From: Bacillus sp. FJAT-27445
Lineage (GTDB): Bacteria; Bacillota; Bacilli; Bacillales; Cytobacillaceae
DNA length: 64,000 nt
Assembly: GCF_001510665.1 (NCBI RefSeq)
Contig: NZ_LMTI01000001.1
Coordinates: forward strand, 749,572-813,571
Direction: 5' to 3'
The position numbers were made by a program, and so were the translations under genes. Shown in pieces: positions 1-10,088 of this stretch. Position 1 is the first letter of the stretch, and every line of letters starts with the position of its first letter. Below the pieces are notes generated by a model. That model made no database searches, was not told the DNA's origin, and saw nothing but the letters and a program-made list of their open reading frames with translations.

Positions 1-480
1 ATGATGGAAGTTTCACTTTACCCCACTCTTAACGGGCAGTAAGGACCCCTCCGGGGACCAACTGCCCGTAAAGGTCCGATTGGTGAAATACAGTGAAACT
101 GGCCGCTGTGTCCTTCCAGCGGCTTAGTTGAACCAATCGGGTTCGTACTGCCGCTTGATCTGCGCGCAGCGTAGATTTTAGCGGCAGTAGAACGGGACTA
201 ACCATCATCGGGGATAAAAAAGCTCCCCGATGATGGAAGTTTCACTTTACCCCACTCTTAACGGGCAGTAAGACCCCTCCGGGGACCAACTGCCCGTAAA
301 GGTCCGATTGGTTCAACTAACCATCATCGGGGATAAAGCCCCCGATGATGGAAGTTTCACTTTACCCCACTCTTAACGGGCAGTAAGGACCCCTCCGGGG
401 ACCAACTGCCCGTAAAGGTCCGATTGGTTCAACTAACCATCAGCAGGGATAATGCCCCTGCTGATGGAAGTTTCACTTTA
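1..480. repeat. Tandem array of ~116-bp hairpin units
   Basis: The string TTTCACTTTA recurs at 11, 240, 355 and 471, giving spacings of 229, 115 and 116 bases, so the array is built on a ~116-bp unit with one divergent double-length step. Each unit has two hairpins. One is ACGGGCAGT/ACTGCCCGT (32-40 with 61-69 in the first unit) enclosing a CCCC/GGGG stem. The other is a 12-13-bp stem of the CCATCATCGGGG type (202-214/224-236, 321-332/340-351, 437-448/456-467). In the last stem two positions change on both arms, so pairing is kept. The divergent stretch 80-190 has its own hairpins (CCGCTG.../CAGCGG and ACTGCCGCT/AGCGGCAGT). No ORF fits. The array lies upstream of the chromate transporter and may extend past the left edge of the window. 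Function unknown. Confidence 0.85.
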
Positions 481-614
481 TTGTACCATTTTCTCTTTAA
501 AACGCCATATAGCCTAAAATGAATTTTTTTAAACCTCTAGCAAAAGCGGTGTCTCGCTGGCAGACATACTTTTGGTTTGCTACGATAAAAAGAGGAGGAG
601 AGGAGAAGAATAGA

Positions 615-1793
615 ATGGATTCGAATACTAAGTTAGGAAAACAGAGATTACTAGATGTTTTTCTCGTTTCGTTTAAATTGGGCTGTACTTCATTCGGTGG
701 TCCGACAGCCCATATAGGCTACTTTCATAATGAATATGTGAAGCGAAAAAAATGGCTGAGTGAACAGGAATTTGCGGAATTAATCGCTTTATGCCAGCTG
801 CTTCCCGGCCCCGCGAGCAGCCAGGCTGGGTTTGGGATTGGAATAAAACGGGCGGGGATTTTAGGAGGAATCGCTTCCTTCTTAGGGTTTACACTTCCGT
901 CATTTTTATTGATGGCTATGTTTGCGTTTCTGCTTCAAGGGATCGGACAGGCAGAACACGGCTGGCTTCATGGCCTTAAAATTGTTGCAGCCGCAGTTGT
1001 TCTTTTGGCGGTGTACTCAATGGGGAAAAACTTTGTTACTAGCAAACCAACAGGGACCATTGCTATCCTGGCAGCCGCAGCAATGTTTCTTTTTCCTACT
1101 TCCATAGCCCAGCTCGGCGTAATGGCTGCTGCAGGCATAGCGGGTTATTTGTTTTGTAAAAAACCCGCTGCTTCTCAAATGACTGGCTCATTTACAGTAG
1201 TTACAAAAAATTTCGCTTTAATTTGCTTTGTTTTCTTTATCCTGCTATTTTTCCTGCTGCCTGCATTAAGGAATACAGGAATCGGGGCTACTCTGTCTGA
1301 CAGCTTTTACAGGAGTGGCGCACTCGTGTTTGGAGGAGGCCACGTTGTGCTTCCATTGCTGGAACGGGAATTAGTCCCGACAGGCTTAATTACAAAAGAA
1401 GACTTTTTGGCTGGCTATGGAATGGTTCAAGCAATGCCTGGCCCTCTATTCACTTTTTCAGCTTATCTGGGAGCGGCTATAGAGGGATGGAAAGGGGCAA
1501 TCATCGCGACTACTGCAATTTTTTTGCCGGGTTTTTTGCTCCTTGCAGCTGTTTTGCCATTTTGGGAGAAAATCCGCTCCAAGCCTTCAATCCAATCAGC
1601 GGTAGCAGGCATGAATGCCGGAGTTGTCGGTTTGCTTGGGGCTGCTTTTTATGACCCAATCTTGACCAGTTCGATAACTTCTAGAATAGACATCGCATTA
1701 TTCACTTTGTTTTTCGGAATGCTCGCTTTCTGGAAAATACCTCCGTTTATCCTCGTTGTTATCGGGGCAGGAGCCGGTTACTTTTTCCTCTGA
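615..1793 (+). CDS. Chromate transporter, ChrA family (two-domain)
   Basis: Membrane carrier of the CHR superfamily, whose members export chromate (or related oxyanions) from the cytoplasm. The 392-residue product has the duplicated layout of long-chain ChrA: FGGP at residues 27-30 and LLPGP at 62-66 in the first half, FGGGHVVLPLLE at 239-250 and MPGP at 274-277 in the second, with many hydrophobic spans between. The ATG at 615 is chosen because a purine-rich AGGAGGAGAGGAG block lies 12-24 bases upstream. An in-frame ATG at 519 exists but has no ribosome-binding site. It appears to be a single-gene unit with a terminator at 1943-1976. Substrate is inferred from the family. Confidence 0.88.
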   Translation: MDSNTKLGKQRLLDVFLVSFKLGCTSFGGPTAHIGYFHNEYVKRKKWLSEQEFAELIALCQLLPGPASSQAGFGIGIKRAGILGGIASFLGFTLPSFLLMAMFAFLLQGIGQAEHGWLHGLKIVAAAVVLLAVYSMGKNFVTSKPTGTIAILAAAAMFLFPTSIAQLGVMAAAGIAGYLFCKKPAASQMTGSFTVVTKNFALICFVFFILLFFLLPALRNTGIGATLSDSFYRSGALVFGGGHVVLPLLERELVPTGLITKEDFLAGYGMVQAMPGPLFTFSAYLGAAIEGWKGAIIATTAIFLPGFLLLAAVLPFWEKIRSKPSIQSAVAGMNAGVVGLLGAAFYDPILTSSITSRIDIALFTLFFGMLAFWKIPPFILVVIGAGAGYFFL

Positions 1794-1942
1794 TCTTGTA
1801 GGGGTTTTCCGATAAATTACGTCCAAATAAAGGCTAACTTTTTACAATATTATGGACTATTACCATTAACCCGATTTTCTGATTGAAGAAACGCAGAAAT
1901 ATTTCTATAATTTTACATATATACGTTTCAGTACGTTTACCC

Positions 1943-1976
1943 GCCGGCCATCTCATGCGTATATGGTCGGCTTTTA
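1943..1976 (+). terminator. Rho-independent terminator
   Basis: GCCGGCCAT (1943-1951) pairs with ATGGTCGGC (1963-1971), one G-T wobble, followed by TTTT. It probably ends the chrA transcript. An in-frame ATG at 1963 lies inside this hairpin, which argues against it as the start of the next gene. Confidence 0.6.
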
Positions 1977-2016
1977 TCTTATTTATGTAAAAAATCCATC
2001 AGAAGGTTGTGAGGGT

Positions 2017-3216
2017 ATGAAGCCAAAGGAAGGTGAGCAAGGGGGCGGGAAGCTTGCCATTCGTCAGGCAAAATGTGATCGGGATATTCACATGGCTGTT
2101 TTCCAGCTCGATTCCAAAGGTGTCATTAAGGGTGCGACTGGTGAGTGGGACCGTATTTCGGGTTATTGTCCGAACGATTTGCTTGGCCAAAGCTTCCTCT
2201 TTCTTTTCAGCCTCGATTCTCTTCTGGGAAGCACGAACGATCTCCACTCCTATATTTCAAACGAAAAATGTACGATATTCACTAAAAACGGAAAAGAAAA
2301 AACCATTGGGATAAGCGCTGCATCGCTATTTTCGGAAACGGGAATATTGATTGGTTATGCGGGTGCTTTGCTCGAAGTATCGGATTCGACATCGAACGAC
2401 GGACTTGAAGACGCTCTGCATACGGCCGAATCTTTGAACCGCGAGCTGGAGGCTAGGCTAACGGCAGAAATCGAAGCGAACAGGCAAAAGGATATGATTC
2501 TTATTCAGCAATCCCGGCTGGCGGCAATGGGTGAGATGCTAGCAAGCATTGGCCACCAGTGGAGGCAGCCATTAAATAATTTGTCCATGCTCTTCCAGGA
2601 TGCAATGGATGCGCTCGAATTTGGAGAAATTAACGAGCAGTGCTTCGACATTTTTACGAAGGAAGGAATGGCGCAGGTTCATCTCCTTTCAAGGACAATC
2701 AATGATATAAGGAAATTCTACCGACAGAACCGGGAGAAAACGTCGTTTGTGGTAGCCGAAGCGATTGAGGATGCATTGGCCATTTTTTCAATCAGCCTAA
2801 AGAAACATGATATTGAGCTCGAATTCATCTATAGGGGACAGCAAATGGCTTTTGGCTACCCTAATGAATACAGCCAGGCAATCCTGAATTTACTCGCGAA
2901 TTCAAGGGATGCCTTCGTCCATAAGGCCATCGACAATCGGAAAATTTCCATATCGATTTATGAGTCAGAAGGTTATACAGTTACAGAATTCCTTGATAAC
3001 GCTGGCGGAATCGACCCTTCTCTTCAGCCGCTCATTTTTAATCCTTACTTTACTACCCGGCATAACGGGACAGGATTAGGACTCTATATGGTGAAAACGA
3101 TCCTTGAACATATGGATGGGATGGTACAGGCTGAGAATTGCCAATCGGGAACGATGTTCAAGCTTTACATCCCAACTGTTCTTGCAAGCTCGAAAACCTA
3201 TCCCACTTTGGTATAA
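2017..3216 (+). CDS. Orphan cytoplasmic PAS sensor histidine kinase
   Basis: Signal-sensing histidine kinase of 399 residues without a transmembrane segment. Residues about 20-125 look like a PAS domain, 135-160 form a charged coiled-coil linker, and the phosphoacceptor is His180 in the box GEMLASIGHQWRQPLNNLS. The ATPase domain shows the N box LNLLANSRDAF (290-300), G1 box DNAGGI (327-332), PYFTT (343-347) and G2 box GTGLGLYMV (351-359). The ATG at 2017 is preceded by AGAAGG at 10 bases and is preferred to the ATG at 1963 inside a terminator. No response regulator lies next to it, so the partner is unknown. The HQWRQP H-box is more familiar from proteobacterial kinases than from bacilli (recollection, not a search). 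Confidence 0.85.
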   Translation: MKPKEGEQGGGKLAIRQAKCDRDIHMAVFQLDSKGVIKGATGEWDRISGYCPNDLLGQSFLFLFSLDSLLGSTNDLHSYISNEKCTIFTKNGKEKTIGISAASLFSETGILIGYAGALLEVSDSTSNDGLEDALHTAESLNRELEARLTAEIEANRQKDMILIQQSRLAAMGEMLASIGHQWRQPLNNLSMLFQDAMDALEFGEINEQCFDIFTKEGMAQVHLLSRTINDIRKFYRQNREKTSFVVAEAIEDALAIFSISLKKHDIELEFIYRGQQMAFGYPNEYSQAILNLLANSRDAFVHKAIDNRKISISIYESEGYTVTEFLDNAGGIDPSLQPLIFNPYFTTRHNGTGLGLYMVKTILEHMDGMVQAENCQSGTMFKLYIPTVLASSKTYPTLV

Positions 3217-3356
3217 ATTCAACGCGGGCAAGTTCGGCTTTTTCTGTCCATGTCGTTCCCAGATTTTAAATGAACCACTGTTTGGTTAAGCAGAATAATG
3301 GTATTTTCAAAGGGAAAATGTAAACTATAGCTAATAGGATAAGGAGGGGCATGATT

Positions 3357-3770
3357 ATGATGACATATCCAAGCCGAGAGGAAATAAAGGAAATTCTGAA
3401 TAAATCAAAGCGAATTGCTGTAGTCGGGCTCAGCGACAATCCTGAAAAAACTTCCTATATGGTCTCAGAAGCCATGCAAAAAGCCGGTTATGATATCATC
3501 CCTGTCAACCCGTCAATTGACGAAGCGCTTGGGGTGAAGGCCGTTGCATCCCTTAAAGATATCGAGGGGCATGTTGACATTGTTAATGTCTTCCGCCGCC
3601 CTGAATATTTACCGGGAATCGCGAAGGAATTCGCGGATATCGATGCAGATGTTTTTTGGGCACAGCAAGGTCTTGAAAACGAAGAAGCCTACAATTTCTT
3701 AAAGGAAAAAGGGTATACGGTCATTATGGATCGGTGCATCAAGGTTGAACATGCCCTAACGAGAAGATAA
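3357..3770 (+). CDS. CoA-binding (YneT/YccU-type) Rossmann protein
   Basis: Single-domain CoA_binding protein of 137 residues. The N-terminal RIAVVGLSDNP stretch is the nucleotide-binding turn of a Rossmann fold, followed by IIPVNPS and a conserved FRRPEYLP segment. The biochemical role of this family is not firmly known. AAGGAGGGG at 3341-3349 gives good spacing to the ATG at 3357 (7 bases) but not to the ATG at 3351. B. subtilis keeps the orthologous gene (yneT) directly before parE/parC, as here. A terminator follows at 3786. Confidence 0.85.
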   Translation: MMTYPSREEIKEILNKSKRIAVVGLSDNPEKTSYMVSEAMQKAGYDIIPVNPSIDEALGVKAVASLKDIEGHVDIVNVFRRPEYLPGIAKEFADIDADVFWAQQGLENEEAYNFLKEKGYTVIMDRCIKVEHALTRR

Positions 3771-3785
3771 AACTCTTTGTGAAAG

Positions 3786-3808
3786 GCTGCCCCATGGGCG
3801 GCTTTTTT
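3786..3808 (+). terminator. Terminator after CoA-binding protein gene
   Basis: GCTGCCC (3786-3792) and GGGCGGC (3796-3802) form a 7-bp stem with one T-G wobble and a CAT loop, followed by six T residues. Confidence 0.8.
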
Positions 3809-3883
3809 CATGTTTTTTTCAAAAAAATAGGGTGAATCCTTCTCCCTCCAAGGAAAAACATCAGGAATTTTGTCAGAACTGGT

Positions 3884-3911
3884 TTGCCAAACCAAAATAA
3901 ATCGATACAAT
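3884..3911 (+). promoter_or_regulatory. Candidate sigma-A promoter for parE-parC
   Basis: TTGCCA (3884-3889) and TACAAT (3906-3911) are separated by 16 bases, about 140 bases before the parE start. Motif match only. Confidence 0.4.
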
Positions 3912-4054
3912 AAAGCATAGACGGCTGGTCAAGTTATGGTAAAATTAACTTGCGAACAGCCGTTCTTACCAGCTATTTTTCGTATATTTACTGCCTAAAA
4001 GGATGATTGAAAGAAACGTAGTTCCTTTGGCACAGCATGAAAGGGGTTAAGTTA

Positions 4055-6043
4055 GTGTCAGCAAACAACTCTACATTTACTTATAATGATGATGCCATCC
4101 AGGTCCTCGAAGGACTTGAAGCTGTCAGGAAACGCCCGGGGATGTATATCGGGAGTACTGACGCAAGAGGGCTTCACCATCTCGTTTATGAAATTGTCGA
4201 CAACTCTGTCGATGAAGTATTAGCGGGTTACGGGAACCATATCATTGTCCGAATCTTCAAGGACAACTCCATCAGCGTTATCGACAAAGGGCGCGGTATG
4301 CCAACAGGCATGCATAAGCTTGGCAAGCCGACGCCGGAGGTCATTCTTACAATCTTGCACGCTGGCGGAAAGTTTGGCCAGGGGGGCTATAAAACGAGCG
4401 GAGGCCTGCATGGTGTTGGTGCTTCGGTCGTTAATGCCTTATCAGAATGGCTTATTGTTACGATTAAAAGAGACGGGTTCGTCTATGAACAGCGATTTGC
4501 GGATGGCGGTAAACCAGCGACTACTCTTGAAAAAATCGGCAAAACAAACCAGACGGGAACGACCATCCATTTTAAGCCCGATCCAAGCATTTTTTCGGTT
4601 ACAGCCTATAATTTCGAAACCCTTTGTGAGAGGCTAAGGGAGTCCGCATTTCTTCTAAAAGGAATGCGAATCGATATCATAGATGACAGGAATGGGGTCC
4701 AAGGGTCCTTCCACTATGAAAATGGCATTGAAGCTTTCGTTGAATATTTGAACGAAGGGAAGGAAGTTCTACAGCAGGTTGCCAGCTTTGAAGGCTCGCA
4801 TAACGGGATTGAAGTTGATTTCGCCTTTCAATTCAACGATGGTTATTCCGAGAATGTCCTTTCGTTTGTAAACAACGTAAGAACAAAGGATGGCGGAACG
4901 CACGAAGCCGGTGCCAAAACGGCAATGACTAGGGTATTCAACGATTATGCCCGCAAGGTTTCCCTCCTGAAGGAAAAGGATAAAAACCTCGACGGCGCCG
5001 ATATCCGTGAAGGTCTCTCCGCAATCGTCTCGGTCCGCATTCCCGAAAACCTCCTTCAGTTTGAAGGCCAGACTAAAGGAAAGCTTGGCACGAGTGAAGC
5101 TAGATCGGCTGTCGATTCAGTCATTTCTGGGCATCTATCGTATTTTCTTGAAGAGAATCCCGACATCAGCTCATTGCTAATTAAAAAGTCCATAAAGGCC
5201 TATCAGGCAAGGGAAGCTGCCAGAAAAGCCAGGGAAGAAGCCCGTAGCGGAAAAAAAAGAAAGCGCGCAGATGCCGTTTTGTCCGGAAAGCTGACCCCTG
5301 CGCAGTCCCGTAATCCACAAAAAAATGAACTGTACCTTGTCGAGGGGGACTCTGCAGGAGGTTCGGCAAAACAGGGACGCGATCGCCGATTCCAAGCCGT
5401 CCTGCCTTTAAGGGGAAAAGTCATCAATACCGAAAAAGCAAAACTTCAGGATATTTTTAAAAATGAAGAGATTAATACAATCATCCATGCGATTGGCGGC
5501 GGGGTCGGCACAGACTTTAGCGTGGAGGATATCAACTACGACAAGATCGTTATCATGACGGATGCCGATACCGACGGCGCTCATATCCAGGTTCTTTTGC
5601 TCACATTCTTTTACCGCTACATGAAGCCGCTTGTGGAAGCTGGCAAGGTTTTCATCGCCCTTCCGCCGCTTTTCAAGGTCAGCAGGGGTACCGGCAAGAA
5701 GGAAGTCATTGAATATGCCTGGAACGAAAGTGAACTCCAAGGCGCCATCAAAAAGGTTGGTAAGGGCTATATGATCCAGCGTTATAAAGGGCTCGGCGAA
5801 ATGAACGCTGACCAACTGTGGGAAACGACAATGGACCCTGAAACTAGGACATTGATCAGGGTAAAAATTGATGATACTGCCCGAGCGGAACGCAGGGTCA
5901 CAACCCTGATGGGGGATAAAGTAGAACCCCGCAGAAAGTGGATTGAATCGAATGTTGCATTTGGTTTGGAAGAAGAGGATGAACTTGATACGATACTTGA
6001 AAATGAAAATATTACCGTCGCCGAGGAGGAATTAGGGCAATGA
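4055..6043 (+). CDS. parE: DNA topoisomerase IV subunit B
   Basis: ATPase subunit of topoisomerase IV, which with ParC decatenates replicated chromosomes. The 662 residues include the GHKL motifs [18 protein letters not shown] and [15 protein letters not shown], then the TOPRIM motifs [15 protein letters not shown] and [11 protein letters not shown], and the conserved YKGLGEMN segment. Length matches B. subtilis ParE (~655). The GTG at 4055 is chosen because AAAGGGG (4040-4046) lies 8 bases upstream. The longer ATG start at 4037 overlaps that Shine-Dalgarno and would add six residues. The stop codon overlaps the parC start (ATGA), indicating translational coupling. Confidence 0.97.
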   Translation: MSANNSTFTYNDDAIQVLEGLEAVRKRPGMYIGSTDARGLHHLVYEIVDNSVDEVLAGYGNHIIVRIFKDNSISVIDKGRGMPTGMHKLGKPTPEVILTILHAGGKFGQGGYKTSGGLHGVGASVVNALSEWLIVTIKRDGFVYEQRFADGGKPATTLEKIGKTNQTGTTIHFKPDPSIFSVTAYNFETLCERLRESAFLLKGMRIDIIDDRNGVQGSFHYENGIEAFVEYLNEGKEVLQQVASFEGSHNGIEVDFAFQFNDGYSENVLSFVNNVRTKDGGTHEAGAKTAMTRVFNDYARKVSLLKEKDKNLDGADIREGLSAIVSVRIPENLLQFEGQTKGKLGTSEARSAVDSVISGHLSYFLEENPDISSLLIKKSIKAYQAREAARKAREEARSGKKRKRADAVLSGKLTPAQSRNPQKNELYLVEGDSAGGSAKQGRDRRFQAVLPLRGKVINTEKAKLQDIFKNEEINTIIHAIGGGVGTDFSVEDINYDKIVIMTDADTDGAHIQVLLLTFFYRYMKPLVEAGKVFIALPPLFKVSRGTGKKEVIEYAWNESELQGAIKKVGKGYMIQRYKGLGEMNADQLWETTMDPETRTLIRVKIDDTARAERRVTTLMGDKVEPRRKWIESNVAFGLEEEDELDTILENENITVAEEELGQ

Positions 6044-8478
6044 GTTTGACAGAGAAATTCCGCGACCTACCCCTTGAAGATATACTTGGCGATAGGTTTG
6101 GCAGATACAGTAAATACATTATCCAGGAACGGGCACTGCCGGATGCGCGGGACGGGCTGAAGCCAGTCCAGCGGCGTATCCTGTATGCCATGCATTACGA
6201 AGGGAATACACATGAAAAAGGATTCAGAAAATCCGCGAAAACAGTCGGTAATGTAATCGGCAATTACCACCCGCATGGCGATTCGTCGGTTTATGAAGCA
6301 ATGGTGCGGATGAGCCAGAATTGGAAAGTCCGCAACGTACTTGTGGAGATGCACGGGAATAACGGAAGCGTGGACGGTGATCCCCCGGCTGCGATGCGTT
6401 ATACGGAGGCCAGGCTGTCCGCCATTTCAACTGAGCTCTTGCGCGATATTGAAAAGCAGACGGTCGACTTCATACCAAACTTTGATGACACTTCAAGCGA
6501 GCCGACTGTTTTGCCTGCTATGTTCCCGAATCTACTCGTCAATGGCTCTACAGGTATTTCTGCCGGTTACGCAACCGATATTCCGCCCCACCATCTTGGC
6601 GAAGTTATCGATGGCGTCATTATGAGGATGGATTATCCTGATGCCACGGTTGAACAGCTAATGACGGTAATAAAAGGCCCAGATTTCCCTACGGGGGGCA
6701 TCATCCAGGGCGTGGACGGAATCCGAAAGGCCTATGAAACGGGCCGCGGAAAAATCATAATCCGCAGCAAGGCTGATATAGAGGATATCCGCGGCGGCAG
6801 ACAGCAAATTGTGATAACCGAAATTCCTTATGAGGTCAATAAGGCCAACCTTGTCAAAAAAATGGACGAGTTCCGGCTTGACCGCAAGCTTGAAGGGATA
6901 TCCGAAATCCGTGACGAGACAGACCGGACCGGACTAAGGATTGTCATTGAATTACGGAAGGATGCTGATGCTTCAGGCGTCCTGAATTATCTATATAAGA
7001 ACAGCGACCTTCAAGTGGCCTATAACTTCAACATGGTTGCGATTTATAACAAGCGGCCTGTGCTGATGGGCTTAAGGGAGCTTCTTGATGCCTATATTGG
7101 CCATCAAAAGGAAGTTATAACCAGAAGGTCGAACTATGAGTTACGGAAAGCGCGGGAACGCCAGCATATTGTCGAGGGGTTGATAAAAGCTCTTTCCATT
7201 CTCGACCAGGTTATTGCTGCCATCCGGGCATCCAAGGATAAACGGAATGCAAAGGACAACCTCATTGCCAAATTCGGCTTTACCGAACTGCAAGCTGAAG
7301 CCATTGTTTCCTTGCAGCTATATCGATTGACTAATACGGATATTACCGCCCTTATGAAGGAAGCGGAAGAACTCGCGAAAAAAATCGAGGAGCTCGAATC
7401 CATTCTTGCCAGCGAAAAGAAGCTCTTCAGTGTCATTAAAAAAGACCTGAAGGATGTTAAAAAACGATTTGCAGACCCAAGAAGGTCGAGCATTGAGGCA
7501 GAAATAGAAGAAATAAAGATCAATCTTGATGTCATGATTGCAAGTGAAGATGTCATCGTAACGGTTACAAAAGAGGGTTATATCAAGCGGACGAGCCTTC
7601 GCTCCTTCTCAGCATCAAACGGGCAGGATTTAGCCATGAAGGATTCCGACCGGCTATTCGCGCAACTCGAAATGAATACGAAGGATGTCCTTCTTCTTTT
7701 TACAACGAAAGGAAATTATCTGTACGTGCCCGTGCACGAGCTGCCTGAAATCCGGTGGAAGGATATGGGCCAGCATGTCGCCAATATCATTCCGATTGAC
7801 CGCGATGAAGATATCATTAAGGCGCTGCCGGTTAAGTCGTTTGAAGATGATTCCTATTTGCTTTTTGTAACCAGAAACGGAATGGTCAAGAAGACGGAAT
7901 TAAAGCTTTACAAAGCGCAACGGTACTCCAGAGCCCTTACAGCAATCAACCTGAAGGATAACGACCAAGTTGTCGATGTCCATCTGACAGACGGCAAGAA
8001 GGACCTCTTCCTTGCTTCTACCTTTGGGTATGCATTATGGTTCAATGAAGACGAAATCAGCCCAATTGGAATCAGGGCAGCCGGAGTGAAAGGGATGAAC
8101 TTGAAAGAAGGGGATTTTGTAGCCGGAGGAAAAGTGATCGATCCGGAGGGCAGGGAATCCATCATCATAGTTACCCAGCGCGGAGCGATTAAAAAGATGA
8201 AAATGAAGGAATTCGAGAAGACGACAAGAGCGAAACGCGGAGTAGTCCTCCTTAGGGAGCTGAAGGCCAATCCTCACCGAGTTGTCGGTATCGAGGCAGT
8301 GGAAGATGGCGGCCAGGTTACCATCCTGACGGAAAAAGGACAGCTTACCACGCTTAATACGAATGAACTTAGAAATACCGACCGCTATTCGAACGGTTCG
8401 TTTATTTTGGATGAAGCTGAAAATGGAAAGGCTATTTCCATATGGAAACAATCAGCTGGTACTGAAAACGAATCCTGA
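6040..8478 (+). CDS. parC: DNA topoisomerase IV subunit A
   Basis: DNA breakage-reunion subunit of topoisomerase IV. In this 812-residue protein the catalytic tyrosine is Tyr121 ([11 protein letters not shown]). The quinolone-resistance region reads [11 protein letters not shown], so Ser82 and Glu86, equivalent to S80/E84 of S. aureus GrlA, are the susceptible-type residues. The C-terminal half carries the beta-pinwheel repeats. GAGGAGG lies about 10 bases before the ATG, and the gene overlaps parE by 4 bases. A strong terminator follows. Confidence 0.97.
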   Translation: MSLTEKFRDLPLEDILGDRFGRYSKYIIQERALPDARDGLKPVQRRILYAMHYEGNTHEKGFRKSAKTVGNVIGNYHPHGDSSVYEAMVRMSQNWKVRNVLVEMHGNNGSVDGDPPAAMRYTEARLSAISTELLRDIEKQTVDFIPNFDDTSSEPTVLPAMFPNLLVNGSTGISAGYATDIPPHHLGEVIDGVIMRMDYPDATVEQLMTVIKGPDFPTGGIIQGVDGIRKAYETGRGKIIIRSKADIEDIRGGRQQIVITEIPYEVNKANLVKKMDEFRLDRKLEGISEIRDETDRTGLRIVIELRKDADASGVLNYLYKNSDLQVAYNFNMVAIYNKRPVLMGLRELLDAYIGHQKEVITRRSNYELRKARERQHIVEGLIKALSILDQVIAAIRASKDKRNAKDNLIAKFGFTELQAEAIVSLQLYRLTNTDITALMKEAEELAKKIEELESILASEKKLFSVIKKDLKDVKKRFADPRRSSIEAEIEEIKINLDVMIASEDVIVTVTKEGYIKRTSLRSFSASNGQDLAMKDSDRLFAQLEMNTKDVLLLFTTKGNYLYVPVHELPEIRWKDMGQHVANIIPIDRDEDIIKALPVKSFEDDSYLLFVTRNGMVKKTELKLYKAQRYSRALTAINLKDNDQVVDVHLTDGKKDLFLASTFGYALWFNEDEISPIGIRAAGVKGMNLKEGDFVAGGKVIDPEGRESIIIVTQRGAIKKMKMKEFEKTTRAKRGVVLLRELKANPHRVVGIEAVEDGGQVTILTEKGQLTTLNTNELRNTDRYSNGSFILDEAENGKAISIWKQSAGTENES

Positions 8479-8488
8479 TTTATGAAAC

Positions 8489-8525
8489 AAAGGGCTGCCC
8501 GGCTTTTGGGGCGCCCTTTTACCTT
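8489..8525 (+). terminator. Terminator after parC
   Basis: AAGGGC-T-GCCC (8490-8500) pairs with GGGCGCCCTT (8509-8518) with one bulged T, followed by TTTTACCTTT. Confidence 0.75.
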
Positions 8526-8734
8526 TCTAGGGTTAGATTCAGTTCTCTGATTAACAGCATGAAATATCTTGAATACATTTAAAAACTACACTGATGAAGA
8601 GTTAAAATTTTTCATCGCCCAAAGTGACAAAACACGACAAACCGAGCGATTTTTTCTAGTAATCTTTCAAGCAATTTATTATACTATTTATAATATAGGC
8701 AATTATCTATCACTTTTTCTGAGGAGGCAACTAC

Positions 8735-9424
8735 TTGTACTGTCCAAATTGCAATACATTGAATGATGATGCTGCGCGCTTTTGCAGCAAATGCGGGGAA
8801 TATTTCGAGAAGAAAGGGCCTGTCGTTTGTCCAGACTGCGGAACTGAACCGAAAAAAGGCGAAGAGTTCTGCAATATTTGCGGATATAAGTTTTCTGGAG
8901 ACAAGGCGCCCATCCCATCCACCCCGTCTATGAATGAAAATGGCGTTACAGGCACAAACGGAGTCAATAACAACCAGGACGGATATGCTCATAATTACAG
9001 TACATATGGAGATACAGAGGGTTGGAAGGACAGCGCGCGATTTGCCAACTTCGGCGAAAGGCTTGTCGCTGTTATCATTGACTCGGTCGTACTGGGTGTT
9101 TTCGGCTCCATACTTGGTTTTGTGTTTGGTGTTGTTGACGATAGCGGAACAATCTCCGACATTCTTTCTTTTATCATTGGTATAGGCTATAAAGCCGGAA
9201 TGGAGGGCTCATCAAAAGGGGCGACACTCGGGAAGATGGCAATGGGAATAAGAGTTGTTGGGACGGACGGCGGGCGTATTAGCTATGGCCGCGCGATCGG
9301 AAGATATTTTGCTTCTATCCTGTCTGCTCTAATTCTCTTAATTGGTTATTTTATGGCCCTCTTCACAAAAGAAAAGCGCACCCTGCATGACATTATTGCA
9401 GGCACATATGTTGTTAAAAGATAA
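8735..9424 (+). CDS. Double zinc-ribbon RDD-family membrane protein
   Basis: Protein of 229 residues with two N-terminal zinc ribbons (Cys3/Cys6/Cys17/Cys20 and Cys32/Cys35/Cys46/Cys49), a Gly/Asn-rich linker of about 50 residues, and an RDD domain from about residue 103. The RDD domain starts ARFANFGERLVAVIIDS, has two to three membrane spans, and contains GKMAMGIRVV and RTLHDIIAGTYVV. RDD proteins are proposed to act in transport, including Na+/H+ exchange for some; the ribbons suggest a regulatory or interaction module. The TTG start at 8735 follows GAGGAGG (8721-8727) at 7 bases. It appears monocistronic, with a terminator after it. Confidence 0.85.
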   Translation: MYCPNCNTLNDDAARFCSKCGEYFEKKGPVVCPDCGTEPKKGEEFCNICGYKFSGDKAPIPSTPSMNENGVTGTNGVNNNQDGYAHNYSTYGDTEGWKDSARFANFGERLVAVIIDSVVLGVFGSILGFVFGVVDDSGTISDILSFIIGIGYKAGMEGSSKGATLGKMAMGIRVVGTDGGRISYGRAIGRYFASILSALILLIGYFMALFTKEKRTLHDIIAGTYVVKR

Positions 9425-9432
9425 GCTAAAAC

Positions 9433-9472
9433 AAGCCCCTTTTCGTTTAAAACGAGAAAGGGGTTTGTTTTT
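9433..9472 (+). terminator. Terminator after RDD gene
   Basis: CCCCTTTTCGTTT pairs with AAACGAGAAAGGGG with one bulged base, followed by TTTGTTTTTT. Confidence 0.8.
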
Positions 9473-9574
9473 TGGCGGGGATTTGGGGGGACGGCTTCCT
9501 TAGGCAACTGTCACGGAATTGTAAAGGACGCATAGTATAAACCAAGTAGGAAAAAGGAAAGGAGCTTGCTTACA

Positions 9575-10051
9575 TTGGCTACATTTGATCCTGCAAATCT
9601 GGCAGTTACGTATATTGCCCCTATAACGCCATTTAGGCCGTTGGAAGGAAGAAAATATACACTGGCCCATTCGGACATGACTGGAAAACTATTTTTGACT
9701 ATCGGACCGGAATTCAGCTATTCTTCAGCTAATTCAACAAAGGATGAAGTATTTGCCGAATGGGTTCAAAAACTGGGTGAATATTCCCTATTCGCACGGG
9801 TTCATGTTAGCGGCGGAGAATTTGATGAACAGCATTCGAGAGTGCGGTTCATGATTTTTAAAAAGGAAATGGGATTAGCATTGACCTCAATCGTTTATGG
9901 AGATCAGGTTTTTTACAAAAGTTTCCCATGGCTCCTCGATGCACCCATCTACGTAAAATTCGAATCCATTTATCCGGATTTCGACCAAGTACTCTATTAT
10001 GGAACTCCCCGGCAATATCTTACATCAGCCCTCCAGCAAAAGGTCCGGTAA
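9575..10051 (+). CDS. Staygreen (SGR) family protein
   Basis: The 158-residue product matches the staygreen domain pattern I recall: an N-terminal FDPANLAVTYIAPITPF block, EGRKYTLAHSD and LFLTIG, then a conserved core with VRFMIFKKEMGLAL and a C-terminal WLLDAPIYV segment. Plant staygreen proteins are Mg-dechelatases in chlorophyll breakdown. Homologues occur in non-photosynthetic Firmicutes, where the substrate is unknown. Start is TTG at 9575, 10 bases after AAAGGAG; the TTG at 9566 is too close to the Shine-Dalgarno. It is a stand-alone gene with a perfect 11-bp terminator, so the context does not suggest a pathway. Confidence 0.75.
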   Translation: MATFDPANLAVTYIAPITPFRPLEGRKYTLAHSDMTGKLFLTIGPEFSYSSANSTKDEVFAEWVQKLGEYSLFARVHVSGGEFDEQHSRVRFMIFKKEMGLALTSIVYGDQVFYKSFPWLLDAPIYVKFESIYPDFDQVLYYGTPRQYLTSALQQKVR

Positions 10052-10088
10052 CAGCTCAGATCAATGAATCTGAGCTGTTGGTTTTTTT
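10051..10088 (+). terminator. Terminator after staygreen-family gene
   Basis: ACAGCTCAGAT (10051-10061) and ATCTGAGCTGT (10068-10078) form a perfect 11-bp stem followed by seven T residues. Confidence 0.9.

Noticed and set aside
1-480. CRISPR array at the left edge
   Set aside because: Units are ~116 bp without unique spacers and no cas genes are present; the repeats are two-hairpin units.
5177-5427. Several minus-strand ORFs opposite parE
   Set aside because: Mutually overlapping shadows caused by the codon bias of parE.
8569-8766. 65-codon ORF before the zinc-ribbon/RDD gene
   Set aside because: It has no Shine-Dalgarno, covers the AT-rich promoter region of the next gene and overlaps its start; composition is not protein-like.
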